Origin: Nonomuraea spiralis
Lineage (GTDB): Bacteria > Actinomycetota > Actinomycetes > Streptosporangiales > Streptosporangiaceae
Direction of reading: 5' to 3'
Assembly: GCF_014648435.1 (NCBI RefSeq)
Contig: NZ_BMRC01000005.1
Coordinates: 124,001-188,000, forward strand
DNA length: 64,000 nt
A program made the translations under genes and the position numbers. Position 1 is the first letter of the stretch. Every line of letters starts with the position of its first letter. Below the pieces are notes generated by a model. That model was not told where the DNA came from. It made no database searches and saw nothing but the letters and a program-made list of their open reading frames with translations. Below are positions 1 through 7,792 of the stretch, one piece after another.

Positions 1-2
1 CG

Positions 3-224
3 GCCAGGGCCACCGCGCCCGCCCTGTTCTCCGTCGGCCTCATGGACCAGACGTGCCCGCCCTCCACCGTGTACGCCGCCTTCAACGCCTACGCCGGGCC
101 CGCCGAGATCGTCGTGCACCCGTTCAACGGGCACGAGGGCGGCGCCTCGACCCGGCTGCGCGGGCAGCTCGCCTGGGCGGAGAAGGTGATCGTGAGCATC
201 CCGGGGGAGCCCGGTCAGTCCTGA
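3..224 (+). CDS. Acetylxylan esterase / cephalosporin-C deacetylase (AXE1), C-terminal fragment
   Basis: Only the last 73 codons are inside the window; the start lies upstream of base 1. The fragment contains GLMDQTCPPST and, further on, FNGHEGG. In the AXE1 family of alpha/beta hydrolases these two blocks carry the catalytic Asp and His of the Ser-His-Asp triad, so the visible part is the normal C-terminal end. The family removes acetyl groups from xylo-oligosaccharides or cephalosporin C, usually in the cytoplasm. The stop codon overlaps the end of the convergent regulator gene by 10 bases. The nucleophile Ser is outside the window and cannot be checked. Confidence 0.85.
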   Translation, partial: ARATAPALFSVGLMDQTCPPSTVYAAFNAYAGPAEIVVHPFNGHEGGASTRLRGQLAWAEKVIVSIPGEPGQS

Positions 225-853
225 ACGCCGGGCAGCCTCAGTGCGAGCTGGAAGCGGCTGCGGGCGTCGTACCGGTCCATGAGGGCGCGCACGGTCGCCG
301 CGACGGTCCGCTCGCTGATCCCGAGGCGGCGGGCGACGACCGGGTCCGTGCAGCCGTCGGCCAGCAACGCCACCACCTCCCGCTCGCGCCGGGTCAGCGC
401 GGGCAGCGGGGCGGCCGTCCAGTGGCGTTCGAACAGCGCGATCAGCCCGGCCACCAGCGGACGTGACCAGACCTCCAGGCAGCCGGCCTCCGGGTCGTCC
501 CGGTCGGCGGGCAGCAGAGCCACCCGGCGGTCGAGGACCATGAGCGAGGTGGGCAGGCTCTCGGCCCTGCGGTGGTCGCCGTCGAGCACCATGAGGTCGT
601 CGGCGGTGACCACCGGCGTGGCGGCCCCGACCGGCGCCATCGTGCGCAGCAGCACCCCCCGCGCCCAGCGGTCCCTGGCTCCGGGCAGGGCCCGCTGGAC
701 CGCCTCGTCGTCGATGGTCATGGCGTCGTAGAAGGCCAGATGCTCGTGGCGGGCGCGGGACAACAACTCGCGCTCGCGCGCGACCGCCTGGCCGGCGGGG
801 ATGCGCCGCACCTGAGGCCCGAGCGGGACGGCCGGAACCAGCACGTGGCTCAT
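215..853 (-). CDS. LuxR-type HTH transcriptional regulator
   Basis: 212-residue protein with a C-terminal LuxR/GerE helix-turn-helix (about residues 145-205): LTRREREVVALLADG followed by RRLGISERTVAATVRALM. The preceding segment (RGVLLRTM, then SLMVLDRRVALLP) matches the layout of actinobacterial single-component regulators that have a phospholipase-D-like/TrmB-like sensor part and end in a LuxR HTH. Those proteins are usually about 320 residues, so this copy looks short at the N-terminus. The start was placed at the ATG two bases upstream of the stop of the preceding gene (856-1440), which implies translational coupling. The open frame continues further upstream, but that part is antisense-like filler over the neighbour. 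Target and signal are unknown. Confidence 0.8.
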   Translation of the reverse strand: MSHVLVPAVPLGPQVRRIPAGQAVARERELLSRARHEHLAFYDAMTIDDEAVQRALPGARDRWARGVLLRTMAPVGAATPVVTADDLMVLDGDHRRAESLPTSLMVLDRRVALLPADRDDPEAGCLEVWSRPLVAGLIALFERHWTAAPLPALTRREREVVALLADGCTDPVVARRLGISERTVAATVRALMDRYDARSRFQLALRLPGVQD

Positions 854-855
854 TC

Positions 856-1440
856 TCACATGCTCCACGCCTCGTGGACGGTGGTGATGGCCGAGGAGCT
901 GGGCCGCCCGCCGGGCCAGGTCACGGCGGGAACGCCCGGCACGGCCCGGCCGTCGATCGTGATCGAGGCGTGCGCGCACGGGATGATCTGCATGGACAGC
1001 CCGTGGCTCGCGCCCCGCAGGGGGAAGTCGGCCATCGCGAAGGGCCGGGCGTCGAGGGGCCCGGTGATGCCGACCGTCAAGCCGGCCGCCGCGGCGTACG
1101 CGCCCGTGGCCGGATCGACGCGCAGCTCCACGGCGGCCCGCTCCACCCGTGCGGCGGGCCAGGACGGCAGGGCCCTGGCCTCGTCGAAGTGCCGCACGAA
1201 GTGCTCCTCGATCCACGCGCCCAGCCGCGGGTCGTCGCTCACGACGCGCAGCCCGGCCGGCGTCCAGACCACCAGGACCGAGCCCGAGCCGTGCGTGGAC
1301 CAGTCGACCTGCCACAGCGACGCGTACCCGGTGGGCGTGTCGCCGTCGTACAGGGTGACGTAGGGGTTGGCTCCGGCCAGCAGCGGCACGCGGGTCACGT
1401 AGGCGCTGGTCAGGTCGTCGCCCACTTCACTGCTGAGCAT
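856..1440 (-). CDS. Conserved hypothetical protein coupled to a LuxR regulator
   Basis: 194 residues, soluble, with no signal peptide or membrane segment. The N-terminal half (YVTLYDGDTPTGYASLWQVD) and the motif MQIIPCAHASITIDG look like a small beta-rich fold, but I recognise no family. An AGGA lies about 9 bases before the ATG at 1440. It ends two bases before the LuxR-type gene, so the two are probably co-transcribed and co-translated. The protein could be a partner or sensor for that regulator; this is inference from position only. Confidence 0.6.
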   Translation of the reverse strand: MLSSEVGDDLTSAYVTRVPLLAGANPYVTLYDGDTPTGYASLWQVDWSTHGSGSVLVVWTPAGLRVVSDDPRLGAWIEEHFVRHFDEARALPSWPAARVERAAVELRVDPATGAYAAAAGLTVGITGPLDARPFAMADFPLRGASHGLSMQIIPCAHASITIDGRAVPGVPAVTWPGGRPSSSAITTVHEAWSM

Positions 1441-1524
1441 GAGCCGATCCTGTCACGCTCCGGCCGTGAGGGGCACAACCGGTTGCGGGTTCCCGCAAAC
1501 CCCTTGACGGCCGCCCGTTCCGCC

Positions 1525-2946
1525 TCAGGACGTGAGCGGCGGGATGTTGTGGTTGACGCGGAACACCTGGGCCGGGTCGTACCGCGCCTTGAGCGTGGCC
1601 AGCCGCCGGTGAGCGGCCGCGGTGTAGGCCCGCCGGACCCGTTCGGGGGTCGAGTCGTGGTCGAACAGGAAGCCCGGCAACATCGTGCCGGTGTCCCAGC
1701 GGCGCAGCCGTCCCAGGATGCCGTCGGCGGTCCGGCGTGCCGCGTCGGCCTGCCCGGACGGGCCCGGCAGCCGCATCCACAACAGGAACTCCGCGCCCTG
1801 CGTGCTGACCGCGTGCGGCCGGGCGGGCGGCCGGTCCAGCGCCCCGCCCAGGTGACGCAGCTCGATGCCGGGGAACGGGCCCCCGGTCGCCGAGGGGCCG
1901 ATGAACGAGACCAGCTCCGCCACGGCGTCGTCGTCCAGGTCGCGCAGCAACGCGCTGCGCAGGTGCGCCGACACCGGGCCTTTGGGGTCCTGGTGGATTT
2001 CCGTCACCCGCGTGTACGGCATCGCCCCGCAGGTGTCCAGCTCCGGGCCGAGCGCGCGCAACGGCTCCACCAGCCGCGCGCCGCGCTCCTCGTCCCCGGC
2101 CCACAGCAGCCGTACCTGCACGAACGCGCGCCCGCGGAACTCCTCCGGCAGTTGCGGCAGGTCCGGGAGACGCAGCAGCGTCACCGAGGACGACATCTCC
2201 TCGGGCTGCTCCCGTGCCCAGGCCAGGTAGGAGCGGAGCACATGGGCGGCGTACGCGGGATCCTCAGCCGGGTAGCGCAGCTCGCCGCCATAGACCGTAC
2301 GCAGCGGCAGCAGCTCGATCTCGGCCGCGACCACGACGCCGAAGTTGCTCTTGCCGCCCCGTACCGCCCAGAACAGGTCGGGCTCCCGGTCGGGCGAGAC
2401 GGTGCGCTGCAGGCCGTCGGCGGTGACGACGTCCAGCGAGCGGACGTGGCCGGCGGCGAAGCCGTACGTCCGGCAGGCCAGCGGCAGCCCGCCGCCGGTC
2501 AGGAAGCCCATCACGCCCACCTGGCCGGAGGAGCCGCACAGCGGCGCGAGGCCGTGCCCGGCCGCCGCGGCGACGACGTCGTCCCATCGCAGCCCGGCGC
2601 CGATCCGCGCGGTGGCGGCGGCGGGGTCGACCGAAAGCTCGCGCAGCTCGCCGGTGGCGATGAACACCGCGCCGTCGGCGGGCACCGACGCGCCGTGCCC
2701 GGTCGACTGCACCGCGACCGGCCGGCCCGTCTCCGCCGCGAACCGGACGGCCGCGGCCACGTCACCGGCGTCGGCGGCGACCACGACCGCCGCGGGCCGG
2801 TGCTCGACCGTCAGCAACCAGCCGGAGCAGGACTCCTCGAAGCCCTCGTCGCCGGGCAGGAACGTACGTCCCCGGATCCGCGCGGCCAGGCTCGCCAGGT
2901 CGTGCCCGGCCACCGGCCCACCGTCGGGGGTTTGGATGTTGCGCAT
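1525..2946 (-). CDS. FAD-binding PCMH-type oxidoreductase, berberine-bridge-enzyme family
   Basis: 473 residues from the ATG at 2946. A TTG at 2961 in the same frame is possible but has no ribosome-binding site, while GGAA lies 6 bases before the ATG. The N-terminal PCMH FAD domain shows AVQSTGHGA, whose His is the expected 8-alpha-histidyl FAD attachment site. The GGLPLACRTYG and GGKSNFGVV segments follow, and the C-terminal BBE tail is NHNIPP. The Cys that would give a second (6-S-cysteinyl) flavin bond is absent (SGQVGVMG), so the flavin is predicted to be singly linked. Such enzymes oxidise sugars, alkaloids or polyketides with O2; the substrate here is unknown. It is divergent from a MarR gene across a palindromic control region and is probably repressed by that MarR. 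Confidence 0.85.
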   Translation of the reverse strand: MRNIQTPDGGPVAGHDLASLAARIRGRTFLPGDEGFEESCSGWLLTVEHRPAAVVVAADAGDVAAAVRFAAETGRPVAVQSTGHGASVPADGAVFIATGELRELSVDPAAATARIGAGLRWDDVVAAAAGHGLAPLCGSSGQVGVMGFLTGGGLPLACRTYGFAAGHVRSLDVVTADGLQRTVSPDREPDLFWAVRGGKSNFGVVVAAEIELLPLRTVYGGELRYPAEDPAYAAHVLRSYLAWAREQPEEMSSSVTLLRLPDLPQLPEEFRGRAFVQVRLLWAGDEERGARLVEPLRALGPELDTCGAMPYTRVTEIHQDPKGPVSAHLRSALLRDLDDDAVAELVSFIGPSATGGPFPGIELRHLGGALDRPPARPHAVSTQGAEFLLWMRLPGPSGQADAARRTADGILGRLRRWDTGTMLPGFLFDHDSTPERVRRAYTAAAHRRLATLKARYDPAQVFRVNHNIPPLTS

Positions 2947-2978
2947 GTCGGTTCCAGCCAATCGAAAAATAGTTGGTT

Positions 2979-3043
2979 ACGCCAACGTTGGCGTGGCCAA
3001 CAATATAGCCCAGATCGTGGGTGTGGCCAACGATTGCTAGATT
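2979..3043. promoter_or_regulatory. Divergent control region with 16-bp palindrome and GCCAAC half-sites
   Basis: Bases 2979-2994 read ACGCCAACGTTGGCGT, a perfect palindrome. The half-site TGGCCAAC recurs at 2994-3001 and again at 3024-3031, exactly 30 bp (about three helical turns) apart. TAGATT at 3038-3043 fits the actinobacterial TANNNT -10 pattern and sits 6 bases before the MarR GTG start, so that mRNA may be leaderless. The position between a MarR gene and its divergent oxidase is typical of an autoregulated MarR operator. Confidence 0.6.
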
Positions 3044-3049
3044 GCCCCT

Positions 3050-3508
3050 GTGGACACCACCGAGGGGGAGCTGCCGAAGCGGCTGCGCGGACTGCCCAGC
3101 AGGCTGGCCAACCGGGCGGCGCTGGCCGCCAACCGGCTCGTGGACCAGGCGTTCGCCGAGGCCCGGCTGCGGCGCTACCACTATGCGCTGCTCTCCGCCC
3201 TGGAGGAGTACGGCCCCGCCAGCCAGGCCGCCCTCGGCCGCCGGACGGGCATCGACCGCAGCGACATGGTGGCCACCGTCAACGACCTGGCCGGGCGGCG
3301 GCTCGTCGAGCGTGCCCCCGACCCTGGCGACCGCCGCCGCAACGTCGTCACCATCACCGCGGACGGCCGCCGCCTGCTGTCCGACCTCGACCGGCTGCTG
3401 GCCCGCGCCCAGGACGACTTCCTGGCCCCGCTGCCCGACGCCGACCGGCGGCACCTGATCGACCTGCTCACCCGCCTCGCCGACCACCACGACGGCAAAC
3501 CCGCCTAA
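3050..3508 (+). CDS. MarR-family transcriptional regulator
   Basis: 152 residues from a GTG start. The winged helix-turn-helix covers about residues 40-110: YALLSALEEYGPASQAALG, then RTGIDRSDMVATVNDL as recognition helix, then ERAPDPGDRRRNVVTIT as wing. The DxRxxxV/T wing pattern is diagnostic of MarR. No Shine-Dalgarno precedes the GTG, and a TANNNT box 6 bases upstream suggests leaderless translation. It is divergent from the flavoprotein oxidase at 1525-2946 and most likely represses both genes through the intervening palindrome until a ligand, possibly a phenolic substrate of the oxidase, binds. Confidence 0.88.
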   Translation: MDTTEGELPKRLRGLPSRLANRAALAANRLVDQAFAEARLRRYHYALLSALEEYGPASQAALGRRTGIDRSDMVATVNDLAGRRLVERAPDPGDRRRNVVTITADGRRLLSDLDRLLARAQDDFLAPLPDADRRHLIDLLTRLADHHDGKPA

Positions 3509-3634
3509 TGGGAGTTACCGGGTCGGCTGTTCGGGCAGACTCGGTGTCTGGTAGCCGCTGGTGAGTGAGCACTCTCCCCGCCTGGATCTTGAGTCCTAGG
3601 GTCAGATCGTGCCCTCACCGGTGGTCAGGGGCCT
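3509..3634. other. Intergenic remnant before a truncated hydrolase
   Basis: 126 bases between the MarR gene and the hydrolase fragment. No coding sequence, clean inverted repeat or promoter is evident, and nothing in any frame resembles the missing N-terminus of the hydrolase. It may contain the deletion junction that truncated that gene. Confidence 0.35.
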
Positions 3635-4597
3635 TTGATCGCTGATGGGATGTACCCGGCCGCCGCGCCGGGCCGCCGCCGGGCCCAGTACATGACCCCC
3701 AAGGCGTCCGAACTGCTCCTGAAGGACGGCGGGCTCACCGGCCTCCCGGCCGACACGCTGAGCAGGACGCGGACCAACGCCTTCACCGACGCCCGCCCCG
3801 CCGGACGCCCCCACAGCCTGCCCCTCGTCGTCCTGTCACCGGGACACGCCAAGCCCCGCACCGAGCTCACGGCCCTGGCCGAAGAGCTGGCCAGCCGGGG
3901 GTACGTGGTGGCCGCCGTCGACCACACCTACGAGAACGTCGCCACCAGCTTCCCGGACGGCCGGGTCACCACCTGCGTCACCTGCGAGATCGACGGCAAG
4001 GGCCCGGACTGGTGGGCGAAGCTGGAGAAGAGCCGGGCGGCCGACGTGTCCTTCGTGCTCGACGAGCTGATCGGCGCGCGACCCAAGTGGAAGGACTCGG
4101 GGCTCATCGACCGGTCCAGGATCGCCATGGCGGGCCACTCCGCGGGCGGCGCCGCGACCGTCGCGGCCATGGCGGCCGACCGGCGGCTGCGCGCCGGAGT
4201 CGACCTCGACGGGAGCGTGGAGACGATACTCCCGGACGCCGGACTGTCCCGGCCGTTCCTGTTGCTGGGCAAGCCGGCGACGTACACGCCGGGCAAGGGT
4301 GAGTCCGCCGCCACGTGGGAGCGTGTCTGGGCGCGGCTGACCGGATGGAAACGCTGGCTGCTGGTGACGGGGGCCGCGCACACCTCCTTCACCGACCTGG
4401 GCGTCCTGATCGGCCAGCTCGGCCTTGAGGACGGCGCCGGCATCCCCGGCCCCCGCGCCCTCGACGTCACCCGCGCCCACGTGTCGGCCTTCTTCGACCG
4501 GCACCTGCGCGGGAAGCCCCAGCCGCTGCTGGACAAGCCGTCGGCCGGCATGCCCGAGGTCACGTTCTGCGACCCGGAGAAGAAGACCTGCGCCTAG
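3635..4597 (+). CDS. Alpha/beta hydrolase, PAF-acetylhydrolase-like, N-terminally truncated
   Basis: 320 residues from a TTG (an ATG at 3650 is the other choice). The core is intact: nucleophile elbow GHSAGGAATVAAM at about residues 168-180, oxyanion strand LVVLSPGHAKPR, and a late His in GAAHTSFTDLG. This pattern fits the platelet-activating-factor acetylhydrolase / secreted lipase group (related to Pfam PF03403). In that group the protein usually begins with a secretion signal plus about 60-80 residues before the WYPA motif. Here the reading frame opens just at MYPAAAPGRRRAQYMTPKAS, so signal peptide and first strands are missing. A stop at 3590 closes the frame upstream. It is probably a decayed or relocated gene; if expressed, the product would stay inside the cell. 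Confidence 0.7.
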   Translation: MIADGMYPAAAPGRRRAQYMTPKASELLLKDGGLTGLPADTLSRTRTNAFTDARPAGRPHSLPLVVLSPGHAKPRTELTALAEELASRGYVVAAVDHTYENVATSFPDGRVTTCVTCEIDGKGPDWWAKLEKSRAADVSFVLDELIGARPKWKDSGLIDRSRIAMAGHSAGGAATVAAMAADRRLRAGVDLDGSVETILPDAGLSRPFLLLGKPATYTPGKGESAATWERVWARLTGWKRWLLVTGAAHTSFTDLGVLIGQLGLEDGAGIPGPRALDVTRAHVSAFFDRHLRGKPQPLLDKPSAGMPEVTFCDPEKKTCA

Positions 4598-4684
4598 CGT
4601 CCGCGGGCCGGGCGCACCGACGCCCCCGCTCCCGTACGCAACAAAGATCGCAACATCTCCGGGGTTTCCCGCGTCAGACAGAAC

Positions 4685-5254
4685 ATGACCTCACTCAACG
4701 AGCGCAGGACCCACTCGACCGCCCGCCGCGCGGCCTGGACGACCGCCGCGACCCTGGCGGCCGTCCTGGCCGCAGGCGTCGTCGCCACCCCCGCCGGCGC
4801 GGAGAGCACGGCCCGGGCCGTGGAGCGGGCGGGCCGGGTCGACTGGGCGTCCGTGGTGGAGCCGGCGCTCAACTGCCCCAAACCGGGCCCGAAGGCCGCC
4901 TGGTACGTCGTGCGCGCCCGGGTCGCGGCCGTCGCCGACGTCACCCGCGACGGGAAGCGGGAGACCGTCGTCGTGTCCTCGTGCCCGAGCCCGACCTCCA
5001 GCAATCCGCTGATCGCCTTCGTCTACGACGGAGCCGGCAAGCCCTCGGCCCCGCGTCTGCTCGGCAAGCTCGGCGGCAACCGCTACTTCAAGTCCCTGAA
5101 GGTCACGACCCGGGGCCCGCTGGTGAACCTGACCGGCAAGGCGCTCAGCGACCAGGCCCCCCGCTGCTGCCCCGACCTGAACGTCAGCCAGACCTACAAG
5201 TGGGACGGCACGAAGTTCCGCAGGACGGCGGACAAGGCGACGCGCATCTCCTGA
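4685..5254 (+). CDS. Secreted protein of unknown function
   Basis: 189 residues. The N-terminus has a basic n-region, the hydrophobic run TTAATLAAVLAAGVVA and a TPAGAES cleavage site near residue 40, a clear Sec signal peptide. The mature part has four Cys (LNCPKP, SSCPSP, RCCPD), compatible with disulfides in an exported protein, and a VADVTRDGKRETVV segment like an FG-GAP/VCBS-type strand. The C-terminal YKWDGTKFRR also resembles repeats of secreted actinobacterial proteins. No catalytic motif is visible. It stands alone, 87 bases after the truncated hydrolase, and is followed by a strong hairpin. Confidence 0.7.
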   Translation: MTSLNERRTHSTARRAAWTTAATLAAVLAAGVVATPAGAESTARAVERAGRVDWASVVEPALNCPKPGPKAAWYVVRARVAAVADVTRDGKRETVVVSSCPSPTSSNPLIAFVYDGAGKPSAPRLLGKLGGNRYFKSLKVTTRGPLVNLTGKALSDQAPRCCPDLNVSQTYKWDGTKFRRTADKATRIS

Positions 5255-5270
5255 CCGCCCCGCGCGCCGG

Positions 5271-5299
5271 GCCGGGCGGTTCCGTGCCCCCCGCCCGGC
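5271..5299. terminator. Bidirectional hairpin terminator
   Basis: GCCGGGCGG (5271-5279) pairs perfectly with CCGCCCGGC (5291-5299) around an 11-base loop. It lies between the convergent secreted-protein and SnoaL-like genes. There is no T tract, as is usual in actinomycetes. Confidence 0.7.
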
Positions 5300-5320
5300 C
5301 CGCCCGCCCGGCCCTGCCGA

Positions 5321-5761
5321 TCAGGCCGCGAGATCCGTGAACCCGAGCTGCTGGAGCTGGGAGTACAGGTCGACGACCCCCCACAGGTCGGTGATCCGGC
5401 CGTCGGCGAAGCGGGCGATGAAGATCTCGCCGTACGTGACGGACCTGCCGGTCGCGGGCCTGCCCCGGTACTCTCCGGTGTTGGTCCCGGTGACCGTCTG
5501 CCGGACGACGATCTTGTCTCCCGTGGCGAGCACGTCCTCGACCGCGACGTGGATGTCGGGGAACGCGCGCAGCAGGACGTCCCACACCCGTTTCTGCACC
5601 TGCACGGCCGTCATGCCGTTCCCCTCGGGCGTGTGGAACCGCCCGTCCGGGTGGATGAACTCGTCGATCGCCTTGGTGATGACCTCCAGATCACCGCTGT
5701 TGACAGCCTCGCGGAACCGGTCGTACGTCTCCTTGTTGCGGTCTTCCTGGGTCGTGGACAT
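5321..5761 (-). CDS. SnoaL-like / NTF2-fold protein
   Basis: 146 residues. AGGAGG lies 8 bases before the ATG at 5761. The fold signature is that of ester cyclase/SnoaL-like NTF2 proteins: an early helix ETYDRFREAVNSGD, HPDGRFHT, and then the strands DKIVVRQTVTGTNTGEYRG and GEIFIARFADGRITDLWGV. Family members include polyketide cyclases, epoxide hydrolases and many stress-linked proteins without known reaction. It is monocistronic, 101 bases downstream of a response-regulator gene on the same strand. No cyclase substrate gene is adjacent, so the substrate cannot be assigned. Confidence 0.8.
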   Translation of the reverse strand: MSTTQEDRNKETYDRFREAVNSGDLEVITKAIDEFIHPDGRFHTPEGNGMTAVQVQKRVWDVLLRAFPDIHVAVEDVLATGDKIVVRQTVTGTNTGEYRGRPATGRSVTYGEIFIARFADGRITDLWGVVDLYSQLQQLGFTDLAA

Positions 5762-5862
5762 GTCGCCCCTCCTGGCATCTGGACCGTTATGACGGGGCGC
5801 CCGGCCGTGGGACCGGCGCCTCCACAGATACCGACGCGACAGCCCCCCGGAATGTGAGGCCG

Positions 5863-6519
5863 TCAGCGGTTGAGGTAGGCGAGGACGGCCAGGACACGCC
5901 GGTTGTCGTCCTCGGACTCGGGCAGGTGGAGCTTGCCGAAGATGCTGGAGATGTGCTTGTTGACCGCGCTGGCGGAGATCGCGAGCTGATGACCGATCGC
6001 CGTGTTGGACCGCCCGGCGGCGATCAGGCTCAGCACCTCCCGCTCGCGTGGGCTCAGCTCGGCGGTACGGCCCCGCGCGTCCCCACGGGTCAGCAGCTTG
6101 GCGATGACCTGCGCGTCCATCGCCGTGCCGCCCTGGGCCACCGAGGTGACCGCGTCGATGAACTGCTTGGTGTTGGCCACCCTGTCCTTCAGCAGGTAGC
6201 CGACCGCCCCGGCGCCGTCGGCCAGCAGCTCGCGGGCGTAGAGCTGCTCGACGTACTGCGACAGGACCAGCACCGGGAAGCCGGGCCGGTCGCGGCGCGC
6301 CTGGATCGCGGCCTGCAACCCCTCGTCCGTGAACGACGGCGGCAGCCGTACGTCGACGACCGCCACGTCGGGCCGCTCCTCGGCCAGCACCTTGCGCAGG
6401 GACGGCCCGTTGTCGACGGCGGCCACGACCGTGAAACCGGCCTCGGTGAGCATGCGGACGAGCGCGTCGCGGATGAGGAACAGGTCCTCGGCGACGACTA
6501 CTCGGACCTGATCGCGCAC
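5863..6519 (-). CDS. NarL/FixJ-type response regulator
   Basis: 218 residues from a GTG start. The receiver domain (about 1-125) has the acidic pair in VVVAEDLF, the phospho-acceptor Asp in VAVVDVRLPP and the conserved Lys in GYLLKDRV. The C-terminal LuxR HTH (about 150-215) contains LSPREREVLSLIAAGRSN and SASAVNKHISSIFGKL. The GTG start lies inside the end of the kinase gene (22-base overlap), so the pair is translationally coupled. It is predicted to be phosphorylated by the kinase at 6498-7766 and to bind DNA as a dimer. Regulon unknown; the Lnt-like gene upstream is a candidate. Confidence 0.92.
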   Translation of the reverse strand: MRDQVRVVVAEDLFLIRDALVRMLTEAGFTVVAAVDNGPSLRKVLAEERPDVAVVDVRLPPSFTDEGLQAAIQARRDRPGFPVLVLSQYVEQLYARELLADGAGAVGYLLKDRVANTKQFIDAVTSVAQGGTAMDAQVIAKLLTRGDARGRTAELSPREREVLSLIAAGRSNTAIGHQLAISASAVNKHISSIFGKLHLPESEDDNRRVLAVLAYLNR

Positions 6520-7766
6520 GGCACCTCCAGATGCACCCGGGTGGGCCCGCCGGGCGGGCTGTCGACGGTGATCGTCCCGTCGAAGACGGCCAGCCGGCTC
6601 TGGACGCCGCGCAGCCCGGTGCCGTCGGCCGGATCGACGCCACCGCCGCCGTCGTCGACGACGTCGCAGCTCAGCACGCCGTTCCGGTAGCGCAGGGTGA
6701 TCCGGACCAGCGCGGCGCCGGCGTGCTTGCTCGTGTTGGCCAGTAGCTCGTTGACGGCGAAGTAGACGGCCGACTCCACCGGCGGCGCCGGCCGTCCGGT
6801 TAGGTCGGAGGACACCTCGACGTCGAGCAGGCAGTCCAGTGCCAGGGCCCGGATCGCGTCGGCGAGGCCACGGTCGGCCAGGACCGGCGGGTGCACGCCG
6901 CGTACCAGGTCGCGCAGCTCGTCCAGGGCCTTCGAGGAGGACTCGCGGGCGGTGGCCAGCAGGGCGCGGGCCGCGTCCGGGTCCTCGTCGAACAGCCGCT
7001 CGGCGTGGCCGAGGCCCATGCCGAGCGCGACCAGGCGCGCCTGCGCGCCGTCGTGCAGGTCGCGCTCGATCCGGCGCAGCTCGGCGGCCTGCGCGTCGAC
7101 GCTGCCCGCGCGGGTCTCGACCAGCGTCTCGACCCGCTGCTCCAGCGCGGCCGTACGCGACGGCCCGAGCAGCGCGCCGGCCCATCGGGCGCGTACGCGC
7201 AACAGCAGGGGCCCGATGAACAGGCCGAGCACGATCAGCGCCAGCCCCACCGGGATCGCCGCCAGCGCGGCGGCCGTCGAGGTCACGTGGATGACGCCGT
7301 ACGCGTTGGCGCCGCCGGCCCGCGCGTTGGCCTGCCAGACGAACGGCTGCACCGCCACGCCGTACAGGCCGTAGAGGGGCATGCCGAGCGCCAGCGCGGA
7401 CGCCCACGTGCCCATGATCGGGTCGAGGAAGCCCCAGAGCACGTCCCGCCAGGTCGCGCTCTCCCGCAGCAGCGCCCGCGCGTCCGTCCGGGGGGCGTAG
7501 GGGCGCGGGACGTCCACACCCGCGCGGCCCGCCAGCCGCCTGGCCGCGTCCGCGACCGTGCGCAGCAGCGACACCGCAGGCGGGAACACCCGCCCTCCGA
7601 CCCCGGCCACCATCGGCACCGCGCTGATCACCACCAGCAGCGCCGCGCCGACGCCGGCGACGGACAGGCCGATCATGGCCAGCGCCAGCAGCGGCGTGGC
7701 GAGTCTCGCCTTCACCCCTCGTCTCCCCGTCGTGCTCGTCTTCCCGTTCCGGGCCGGTGGCATCAT
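6498..7766 (-). CDS. Membrane sensor histidine kinase, HisKA_3 (NarL/DesK) type
   Basis: 422 residues from the ATG at 7766, which has AAAGG about 5 bases upstream; an in-frame ATG at 7790 lacks a good site. The N-terminal third has hydrophobic helices at about 20-55 and two more near 100-190, forming a short extracytoplasmic/membrane sensor. The dimerisation domain shows ERDLHDGAQARLVALGMGL, with the phospho-acceptor His. The HATPase_c domain has NELLANTSKHAGA (N box), VVDDGGGG (G1) and GTGLRGVQSRL (G2). It follows the Lnt-like gene by 26 bases and overlaps its cognate regulator. The signal is unknown, but an envelope or lipoprotein cue is plausible from context. Confidence 0.92.
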   Translation of the reverse strand: MMPPARNGKTSTTGRRGVKARLATPLLALAMIGLSVAGVGAALLVVISAVPMVAGVGGRVFPPAVSLLRTVADAARRLAGRAGVDVPRPYAPRTDARALLRESATWRDVLWGFLDPIMGTWASALALGMPLYGLYGVAVQPFVWQANARAGGANAYGVIHVTSTAAALAAIPVGLALIVLGLFIGPLLLRVRARWAGALLGPSRTAALEQRVETLVETRAGSVDAQAAELRRIERDLHDGAQARLVALGMGLGHAERLFDEDPDAARALLATARESSSKALDELRDLVRGVHPPVLADRGLADAIRALALDCLLDVEVSSDLTGRPAPPVESAVYFAVNELLANTSKHAGAALVRITLRYRNGVLSCDVVDDGGGGVDPADGTGLRGVQSRLAVFDGTITVDSPPGGPTRVHLEVPCAIRSE

Positions 7767-7792
7767 CGCACCTTTCTTCGGAAATCCCATGG

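Noticed and set aside
215..1315. A 366-codon version of the LuxR-type regulator
   Set aside because: Its first 150 codons are antisense-like arginine-rich filler overlapping the 856-1440 gene in another frame; the coupled ATG at 853 is the plausible start.
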